From NCBI RefSeq assembly GCF_000160855.1, contig NZ_GG700758.1:52752-64981 (forward strand): a DNA stretch of 12,230 nt, read 5' to 3'. The DNA is from Lactobacillus helveticus DSM 20075 = CGMCC 1.1877 (GTDB lineage Bacteria > Bacillota > Bacilli > Lactobacillales > Lactobacillaceae). The notes below the pieces were generated by a model. It was given only the letters and a program-made list of their open reading frames with translations. It did not search any database and had not been told where the DNA came from. The translations under genes were made by a program, and so were the position numbers. Shown piece by piece: positions 6,217-12,230 of the stretch (its first letter is position 1; the number at the start of each line of letters is the position of its first letter).

Positions 6217-7838
6217 CTACTTTGTAACAAAGGTATTTCTAAAATCAAAACTGCCGTTGAAGACTAAACCATGAACATTTCTTCTAACCATCCAGGCTTG
6301 ACCATCATGATAAAGTGGGGTCAATGGTTGTTGATCGTCTAAAACTTGTTCTGCCTTTACCAAATCGGTTAAACGCTTTTTCACGTTCATTTCTTCACTT
6401 GAAAGAGTTAGATATTGATCATATTGTTTGTTAGACCATTTACCAAAATTGTAATTTCCCCCACTCATCATTACGCTTAACATTGCGTAAGGATCGTTAT
6501 AACCAGTTGTTAAGCCAGTGAAGTCAACGTCATATTTGCCGTTAAGCATGTTGCTTACTCTAGTAGTCTTAGGCATTGATTGAACATGAACTTCTACTTT
6601 TTTACCAAAAGTACTTTCAAGTTGACTTTGGACATATTCCATTACTTTCTTAGAAAGATCATCGTCATCCCCACCTAAAGTAAATTCAACCTTAGATTTA
6701 CCTAATTCCTTTAAGGCTTTATCAAATAAAGCTTGACCTGCTTTTTATTAAATTCTGTATACTTGCTCGTAGCATTTTGCTCAGCAAAATATTTATTGAA
6801 GTTCATGCCATTAACTGTTTCTTGTGGAGCAGTAAAAGTGGTAGCTACAGTATTGGCTCCACCTACAGTTGAAGCGAGCTCTTTACGATTCAAGACCATT
6901 GAAAAAGCTCTTCTCAAGTTAACATTGGCCATATCTTTATTTTGGGAAACATTGTAAGTTAAATACTCTGTTCGATCAGATCTAAATACCCGGTAACCAG
7001 TTTGATGTTTCAATTGTTTAGAAGCCTGAGTATCAAGAAAGGCCCCGTCTAATTTTCCTGATTGATAAAGGGTATAATCTGTGGCTGGCGTTTTGACTAC
7101 GGTAATTAACGGTATTTAATTTAACGTTTTTCTTATTCCAGTAATAATTGTTTTTCTTTAATTTCCAGCTTAAGTTTGAACCTGTCCAACCAGTACTTAC
7201 AAATGGCCCGTTATAAACCATGTACTTCGATGCAGTACCATATTTTTTACCGTATTTCTTAACTGCTTTTTCACTTACCGGATTCCAGCTCGAAGCGGTT
7301 AAAGTTTTAAAATACGGTACTGGATGAGTTAAATGAACTACTAAAGTATGTTTATCCTTGGCCTCAACGCCCAAAGAAGTTGGAGATTTTTACCAGCTAC
7401 TACTTCTGGAGCGTTCTTAACTGCTTGATAATTATTTTGTTGCTGAGATTGGGTCTTAGGATCCATTACTCGTCTTAATGAATAGACAAAATCATTAGCT
7501 GTCACCGGTTCACCATTACTCCACTTGGCATCTTTTCTTAATTTAAAAGTCCAAGTCAGCCCATCTTTGCTTACCGTAGAAACGGTCGCCACACCAGGTT
7601 CAACTTTGCCATTATTGTCAACATGATTTAATCCTTCAAATACATTAGTTGCTTGTTCACTACTAGAAGTATCAACCATTTTATTTTGGTCAAGTGTCTG
7701 TACTTCTGAAGTAGTCATCCAAGTTAAAGATTTTTCATAATCTCGAGAATCAGCTTTACTATTCGAATAAGCTGCTAACATAGTTGCAGCGCTTGTTGTT
7801 ACTAATCCACCTGCTAAAGCTTTTAACCATTTTTTCAT
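6217..7838 (-). pseudogene. oppA: OppA-family oligopeptide-binding protein, broken by three frameshifts
   Basis: This family 5 solute-binding protein would sit on the outer membrane face and hand peptides to an Opp ABC transporter. The ATG at 7838 follows GGAGGAG. The N-terminus is a lipoprotein-type signal (MKKWLKALAGGLVTTSAATM), but the lipobox reads LAAY instead of LAAC: Tyr24 (7767-7769) replaces the cysteine that should carry the lipid. The body has the usual segments: VQTLDQNKM, VFEGL, WTFKLRKDAKWSNGEPVTA, DFVYSLRRVMDP, YMVYNGPF and NLRRAFSMVLNRKEL. Frameshifts occur in a T5 run at 7387-7391, near 7100, and in a T5 run at 6742-6746. Repairing all three gives about 540 residues, the normal length. 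Two lesions are single-base losses in short homopolymers. No permease or ATPase genes are adjacent, so it was probably a satellite binding protein serving a transporter elsewhere. A T-box controls transcription. Confidence 0.92.
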
Positions 7839-7872
7839 AATACTCCTCCATTTTTCCTTAGCTCGGATAAAC

Positions 7873-7911
7873 AAAAAACGCCCTACTAGATCTACTTGAT
7901 CTAATAGGGCG
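7873..7911 (-). terminator. T-box terminator hairpin
   Basis: On the minus strand CGCCCTATTAGATC pairs with GATCTAGTAGGGCG around AAGTA, followed by six T. It competes with the antiterminator formed by the T-box sequence just upstream. Confidence 0.93.
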
Positions 7912-8150
7912 TCTATGCACGGTACCACCTATTCTTCATCAATAACAAAGTTACTGACCTCATGCAGGTGCGGCCAATCAAAAATGATCGGCGATACGTC
8001 GCCGCTATAAAGGGCGGACCCTGAAAATACTAGTATCGTACTTCCTGCTCAAAGGTGATTTTCAAATAAAGCTTAACTATCTTCTTGCACCAACCGAAGA
8101 CTCTCTGAAAATCATGCTCTATTTTACTTTCCTTATCAAAGCTAAAATGA
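7873..8150 (-). promoter_or_regulatory. T-box riboswitch leader, probably isoleucine-specific
   Basis: The leader senses uncharged tRNA and lets transcription proceed when an amino acid is short. On the minus strand it shows the stem I marks AGAGAG (8101-8106) and GGTTGGTGCAAG (8084-8095), a stem GATTTTC/GAAAATC, and the T-box AGGTGGTACCGTG (7918-7930) before a terminator. The specifier region reads GAAAATCACC. I favour ATC (8057-8059, Ile), because an A follows it as is usual and because the T-box UGGU would pair with discriminator A73, as in tRNA-Ile. ACC (8054-8056, Thr) is the alternative. The leader now drives only a broken oppA-like gene and a broken amidohydrolase gene. The T-box call is firm; the amino acid is tentative. 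Confidence 0.93.
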
Positions 8151-8166
8151 TTTTTTGTTGAAAATA

Positions 8167-8194
8167 ATATTAACAGATTCTAATTTGATGTCAA
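8167..8194 (-). promoter_or_regulatory. Promoter of the T-box / oppA transcript
   Basis: A perfect TTGACA (8189-8194) is 16 nt from TAATAT (8167-8172) on the minus strand. Transcription would start near 8160, at the 5' edge of the T-box leader. Confidence 0.7.
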
Positions 8195-8226
8195 CATATT
8201 TTTTAATTTATTTTAATATCTGCATC

Positions 8227-8254
8227 ATCCGCAAAAGTACTCACTTTTACGGAT
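8227..8254. repeat. Inverted repeat between divergent promoters
   Basis: ATCCG-C-AAAAGT and ACTTTT-A-CGGAT form an 11-bp stem with one mismatch and a 4-nt loop. On the plus strand TTTCTTTT follows. With no plus-strand gene upstream, it may be an operator or a leftover terminator. A further ATCCG occurs near 8280. Confidence 0.5.
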
Positions 8255-8309
8255 TTTCTTTTATCTTGATCCTCTGATTATCCGTATTTTGTCAGAACAA
8301 TATTTTATA

Positions 8310-8337
8310 TTTGCTTATTATTCATTCCGATTATAAT
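8310..8337 (+). promoter_or_regulatory. Promoter of the 5'-nucleotidase gene
   Basis: TATAAT (8332-8337) is preceded 16 nt upstream by a weak TTTGCT (8310-8315). An AGGAG ribosome site and the ATG follow within 33 nt. Confidence 0.5.
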
Positions 8338-8370
8338 TAAATCATCCAGTTTTTAAAAAAGGAGATAAAA

Positions 8371-10245
8371 ATGGATTTTCATTCACATCGTCTACTCAAA
8401 TCATCAGCTGTCCTGCTTGCTTTATTAAGCATTTCAGCATTTTCATCCAACGTTTCGGCTAAAGATTCGGGCAATAATATTGAGATTAAAACTAATCTCG
8501 ATTTTGCCACTGAACCCGAACAATCTGGTTGGAGCAGCAGTAAAAAGTATCGCCATGATATTCCGATTCAATTTTTAGGAATCAACGATTTGCACGGCGG
8601 TCTAGAAAGAACGGGCAATGCTTGGTTTGGCGCTACTAAATATCCTAATGCCGGCAGTGCTGTTAGCCTAGCTTCTTATCTTGATAATGCTCAATCATCC
8701 TTCCAGCGTGAAAACAAACATGGTCATACCTTCCGAGTCGAAACTGGCGATATGGTTGGTGCTTCACCTTAAAATTCTGCCTTACTTCAAGATGAACCCA
8801 CTATGCAGGCTCTCAAAGCCATGAACTTCAAGATTGGTACTTTGGGTAACCATGAATTCGATGAAGGTCTAGGTGAATTTCACCGCATCTTGGTGGGCGG
8901 CAAGCCGACTAAACATTATAATGCCGCCGAGATGGCCTATCCACACCGCAGCTCTGGTTTACAAATCGTAATTTCTAACGTAGTAAACCGTAAAACAAAT
9001 AAAACACCGTACAATTTCAAGCCGTATTTAATCAAAACTGTCAAAGCTGCCAATGGCAAAAAAGTAAAGGTTGGCTTCATTGGTATCTTAACGACTACCA
9101 TGCCGACTTTGACCACCTATAAAAATTATCATCCCTACAAATTTATCGATGAAGCGCAAGCAATCGCAAAATATGATCGGCTACTTCGCAAAAAAGGCGT
9201 CAAAGCCATTGTTGTTTTAGCTCATACCGGTGTCGCTACACAGACTGACGCACAAACTAAACAAACTTCCACCTCAGGTCCAGTAGTAGATATCTTGCAA
9301 AAACTATATCGCATCGATCCTAAAAATTCTGTTGACCTTTACTTTGCCGGCCATTCACATCAATATGCTAACGCTACCGTAGGACATACTCATTTAGTAC
9401 AAGCAATTTACTCAGGCGAAGCATACGCCGATATTATTGGCTACCTTAACCCTAAAACTCATGATTTTGCTGCTAAGAGTTTAGTAGCTCACGTATTCCC
9501 AGTATTGTCAGCTAAGCAAGATCCCACTGTAAAAGATAATGCCAAGGTGACGGCAATTGTTAAAGATGCAGACCAGCGCACCGCTCCAATTGTTAACCAA
9601 AAAATTGGCGAGGCAGCGATTGCTAAAAATCTAACCGGCCGTGACGAAAATAATCAGTATTTTGAAAATGAAACCGGTGATCTAGTCTGTGATGCTCAAC
9701 TTGCCGGCGCTCGTGAAGCAACTGCTAAGCAAAACTTACATGTTGATTTTGCGATGACCAATGGTGGCGGTGTCAGAGCTGGTCTTGCAGTAAAGCCAGA
9801 CAAATCAATTACTTGGGGCGCCGCTCAAGATGTACAGCCCTTTGGCAATATTTTGGATGTCGTTTCGATGACCGGTCAACAAATTTACGATGTGCTTAAC
9901 CAACAATACAAGAACTTTGGAAACGGTCATAAGACTTATCTGTTAACGGCTGGCTTAAAGTATGATTTCACCAAAAATGACGATCAGACGCAACCATTCA
10001 AGGTAACCAAGGTATATGGCAATGATGGCAAGCCAATTGATTTGCATAAAACTTATCATGTCGTGATCAACGAGTTTCTCAAAGGTGGCGGTGACTATTT
10101 CAATCAATTTAAGACTGCCAAACAAGTTGCGACTGCTGGTGTAGATACCGATGTATTCGTGAAATACATTAAGGATCAAACCAAAGCCGGTAAGCCAATT
10201 GCGGCTCCTAAATTAGACCGCAAACATTTTGTCGCTGGTAAATAA
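8371..10245 (+). pseudogene. Secreted 5'-nucleotidase / 2',3'-cyclic phosphodiesterase, broken by a nonsense codon
   Basis: UshA/YfkN-like enzymes strip phosphate from extracellular nucleotides so that nucleosides can be taken up. The ATG follows AGGAG. Residues 1-30 form a signal peptide with a hydrophobic core (SSAVLLALLSISAF) and a likely cut after NVSA. The metallophosphatase domain shows INDLHGG (Asp73, His75), ETGDMVGASP (Asp127), LGNHEFDEG (Asn160, His161), LAHTG (His285) and AGHSH (328-330). The C-terminal domain shows NGGGVRAG (464-471), DVQPFGN and KGGGDYF. Codon 134 is TAA (8770-8772), probably from CAA in the usual GASPQNSALL. The rest of the 624-codon frame is clean. The next ATG (8803) lacks a ribosome site and a signal peptide, and a product from it would miss the first metal ligands. 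There is no LPxTG anchor, so the protein would have been released or loosely held. The single lesion suggests recent loss or a read error. Confidence 0.92.
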
Positions 10246-10256
10246 TTCAATTAATT

Positions 10257-10312
10257 AAAAAAATAAGAGTTAGGTCTCACTTCAAAATAGAGCCTAACTC
10301 TTATTTTTATTT
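10257..10312. terminator. Bidirectional terminator between 5'-nucleotidase and MFS genes
   Basis: AAAATAAGAGTTAGG pairs with CCTAACTCTTATTTT, extended by CTC/GAG past one bulged T, with A and T runs on either side. It ends both convergent genes and resembles the terminator at 5028-5067. Confidence 0.85.
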
Positions 10313-10317
10313 TTCAA

Positions 10318-11547
10318 TTAATGCTTAACCGTCAATCTCTTTAACCCAGGCAGGCTGATCATTACTACAAAACTGATAATGTAAAGAGCTGATAGGAAAC
10401 CCATGACTACCGTCAAACTATAGTGATCCATCAAGATGCCAATTACCACTGATGAGAAACCACCGATTGCTCGACCTACATTGACAATGATATTATTAGC
10501 CGATGACCGAATTTCCGTAGGATACAATCTACTAATCACGGCACCGTAGCCACCAAACATCCCATTTGAGAAGAAGCCCATGACAGCACCAATTACCAGC
10601 AAGCTCGCCATGTTTTGTGCCAAAGCTAACACATAAACCATCACGGCTGAGCCAATCAAGAAAATTTCAAAGGCACGCCGTGGGCCAAAGTAATCAAAGA
10701 TTGAACCGAAGGTCATCATTCCAACGCTCATCCCAATAATAGTGGCAATCATCCACAGACTTGAGCTAGATACATTTAAATTTAATTGCTTTTGTACAAT
10801 CGTTGGTAACCAGTTCATTAAACCAAAGTAACCGGCAATTTGAACGGTCATCATTACCATTAAGCCCAGACTTTGCAGGGCTAAGCGCGGTGTACTGAAC
10901 ATCTTCTTCACTACATCAGTTAATAAAGAACCTTTTTCATTATTTTTGGCTGCTAAAAATTGATCACTTTCATGCAAATGCTTTCTAATAAATACAGTCA
11001 AAACTACAGGCACAATTCCGACTAGGAACAACATATGCCAACCTAAATGGGGAATAATCCAAGCTGCTACTAAGGCGGCAATAATTGCACCAATTTGTCC
11101 ACCAACTGCTGCGATTGAAGTCATTTTACCAATCTGATGATTCTTAAAGTTTTCCGCAATTAAAGCAATACCGACTCCATATTCACCACCAGCACCAATA
11201 CCAGCAAGAAAACGGAGGGCATAAATCTCATAGATATTGTTTGCAAAAGCCATCAAAGCAGTGGCAATGGCAAAGATCAAAACCGTGTGTGAAAAAGTTT
11301 TAACCCGGCCAATCTTGTCACCCAAGATACCAAAGCAAATCCCGCCAAACAGCATCCCCAAGTTAGTGATTGAGGAAATCAATCCTGCTGCGCCACCTGA
11401 CAAGTGTAAGTCGGCAATCATCGAACTCATTGCAAACGATAAAAAAAGCACATCCATGTTCTCTAGTGCGAATCCAGATGAAGTAGATGCAATAACCCAC
11501 TTCTGGTTTTTACTTAGTCCATGACTGTGCGTATCAATTATATCCAT
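10318..11547 (-). CDS. Major facilitator superfamily transporter
   Basis: This is a 12-segment membrane carrier of 409 residues, probably a proton-coupled symporter for a small organic solute. The ATG at 11547 was chosen because GGAGG (11554-11558) sits at the right distance. An ATG 12 codons upstream has no such site. The loop between segments 2 and 3 carries GDKIGRVK (76-83), the MFS motif A, and its second-half counterpart is FDYFGPRR (284-291). RFLAGIGAGGEYG (112-124) fits motif B and YPTEIRSSANN (342-352) is typical of sugar, aromatic-acid and metabolite symporters. An acidic pair ENMD (29-32) lies in segment 1, as in the aromatic-acid/nicotinate group. The substrate cannot be read from the sequence. 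It is monocistronic, with its own promoter and a shared terminator, and it is intact in a region where most neighbours are broken. Confidence 0.92.
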   Translation of the reverse strand: MDIIDTHSHGLSKNQKWVIASTSSGFALENMDVLFLSFAMSSMIADLHLSGGAAGLISSITNLGMLFGGICFGILGDKIGRVKTFSHTVLIFAIATALMAFANNIYEIYALRFLAGIGAGGEYGVGIALIAENFKNHQIGKMTSIAAVGGQIGAIIAALVAAWIIPHLGWHMLFLVGIVPVVLTVFIRKHLHESDQFLAAKNNEKGSLLTDVVKKMFSTPRLALQSLGLMVMMTVQIAGYFGLMNWLPTIVQKQLNLNVSSSSLWMIATIIGMSVGMMTFGSIFDYFGPRRAFEIFLIGSAVMVYVLALAQNMASLLVIGAVMGFFSNGMFGGYGAVISRLYPTEIRSSANNIIVNVGRAIGGFSSVVIGILMDHYSLTVVMGFLSALYIISFVVMISLPGLKRLTVKH

Positions 11548-11563
11548 TTTTAACCTCCAAAAC

Positions 11564-11581
11564 GAACGCTCTCTGTCGTTC
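11564..11581 (-). repeat. Short inverted repeat in the MFS leader
   Basis: On the minus strand GAACG and CGTTC flank an 8-nt ACAGAGAG, between the promoter and the ribosome site. It is too short to be sure of, but its place would suit an operator or a small leader hairpin. Confidence 0.3.
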
Positions 11582-11601
11582 AATTATTTCTTCGACTCCC
11601 C

Positions 11602-11630
11602 ATTCTACTCGTTTTATATTTTTTAAACAA
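11602..11630 (-). promoter_or_regulatory. Promoter of the MFS gene
   Basis: TTGTTT (11625-11630) and TAGAAT (11602-11607) on the minus strand are 17 nt apart. The IS end lies 16 nt upstream of the -35, so the insertion has left the core promoter whole. Confidence 0.65.
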
Positions 11631-11646
11631 GGGGGAATTGGGTTAG

Positions 11647-12230
11647 GTAAGTGTCAATATTTTTGCGGTAGGCTATTAACCATTAGTCTGACCTTAATTT
11701 CTTAAATATTTATTTTTCTGCTAAAATCGTTTAAATAGCTATGTCCTGCTGTTAAGCTTTCAATGGCGCCGTGATGAATGCCCAGATGAGCTTCATGCGT
11801 CTTTCTTAGGCTGGCACGAACTGCACCTTTCAATTCTTCCTGATCACCAATATCGAGCTGCCCACCTGCAAACTCACTGCTAAGCCAGTATTCCAGCTCA
11901 TTGTTTTTGATACAAGTCAGCACACGCAGAATTCCTTCGGCACCATCTTCTGACCAGTATTTTCCTTGCCCTTTGACGCGATAAGTATATTTACGGTGAT
12001 TGCTCTCACAGCAGCCAATTGCCTTAATTACTGACAAATGACGCATCTTAAACGGCTTAATATCCACCCAGCGACGATGAAGATAGCTGCGCAGGCGCCT
12101 TAAATTCTCATGATTTTCTGGCGTATTCAGCTCATCAATCAGATTGCTTTCAATCGTGTCTAAAATCACGTCAGTCAAGTGACGGTCATATTTAAACTCA
12201 ACTGCACTGATCAATTTGCTTTGCATAGCC
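11647..12230 (-). mobile_element. ISLre2-family insertion sequence, 3' part (continues beyond the window)
   Basis: The element holds the transposase 3' end and a short tail. GTAAGTGTCAATATTTTTG at 11647-11665 is taken as its terminal sequence because an identical copy stands alone at 4436-4454. The exact outer edge and target duplication cannot be fixed without the other end, which lies outside. Confidence 0.7.
11702..12230 (-). CDS. Transposase, ISLre2 family (UPF0236), C-terminal part
   Basis: The frame is open to the window edge and gives about 175 C-terminal residues. The family protein is usually above 400 residues, so the N-terminal half lies outside. Segments such as MRHLSVIKAIGCCESNHRK, YRVKGQGKYWSEDGAEGI and LTCIKNNEL match the C-terminal region of UPF0236 / ISLre2 transposases, where a His, a W-S/G-AE block and a conserved Glu recur. 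ISLre2 elements move by a DDE-type transposase. I see no stop or frameshift in the visible part, so the copy may be complete. The ATG at 12226 is an internal codon, not the start. The element sits upstream of the MFS gene, reading the same way, so transcription from it could reach that gene. Confidence 0.85.
   Translation of the reverse strand, partial: AMQSKLISAVEFKYDRHLTDVILDTIESNLIDELNTPENHENLRRLRSYLHRRWVDIKPFKMRHLSVIKAIGCCESNHRKYTYRVKGQGKYWSEDGAEGILRVLTCIKNNELEYWLSSEFAGGQLDIGDQEELKGAVRASLRKTHEAHLGIHHGAIESLTAGHSYLNDFSRKINI

Noticed and set aside
7839..7928. Upstream extension of the OppA-like frame to an ATG at 7928
   Set aside because: The extension runs through the T-box terminator, and the ATG at 7838 has a strong GGAGGAG site and a proper signal peptide.
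8803..10245. Separate functional 480-codon phosphatase gene starting at 8803
   Set aside because: No ribosome site, no signal peptide, and the first metal-binding motifs are upstream of the stop, so it is the rest of a broken gene.
11237..11524. 95-codon plus-strand frame opposite the MFS gene
   Set aside because: Antisense to conserved transmembrane coding sequence and without a start signal.
11548..11583. Longer start for the MFS protein at 11583
   Set aside because: No ribosome site there; it would read through the GGAGG that serves the ATG at 11547.

Overview
The window looks like a chromosomal segment of a low-GC Lactobacillus of the dairy L. helveticus / L. acidophilus group. That reading rests on base composition, a Lactobacillales-type galT, strong GGAGG ribosome sites, T-box and cre regulation, an ISLre2-type transposase, and an unusually high load of broken genes, which is typical of L. 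helveticus. The species call is inference.

Layout. (1) Positions 107-3985, minus strand: a Leloir galactose operon, galK-galT-galM. galK and galT are intact. galM is split by one in-frame TGA. galK and galM each have a promoter with a cre (CcpA) box exactly 5 nt downstream of the -10, and a weak terminator lies between galT and galM. (2) Positions 4077-4454, plus strand: a promoter, a roughly 110-nt leader with mutually exclusive pairings, a strong intrinsic terminator, and a truncated small ORF that runs towards a 19-nt solo IS-end-like sequence. I do not recognise the leader. (3) Positions 4552-5016: a psiE-like membrane protein gene broken by a 16-bp tandem duplication and a +1 frameshift. 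(4) Positions 5072-8194, minus strand: a T-box riboswitch with its own promoter, then a peptide-binding protein gene (OppA family, three frameshifts, lipobox Cys changed to Tyr), then an amidohydrolase gene (one frameshift, one nonsense codon). (5) Positions 8310-10245, plus strand: a secreted 5'-nucleotidase / cyclic phosphodiesterase gene with an early TAA. (6) Positions 10318-11630, minus strand: an intact MFS transporter gene. (7) Position 11647 to the window end: the 3' end of an ISLre2-family insertion sequence.

How it fits together. Galactokinase and the uridylyltransferase, which serve the galactose released from lactose, are preserved under glucose repression. Genes for peptide uptake and hydrolysis, nucleotide scavenging and a PsiE-like membrane protein have decayed. 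This suits an organism confined to milk, where these functions are redundant. Regulatory elements such as the T-box have outlived the genes they control. Several lesions are single-base losses in short A runs, so assembly or read error must be excluded before calling them biological.

I found no defence system, CRISPR array, tRNA or rRNA. The best candidate for something undescribed is the structured leader at 4114-4250.
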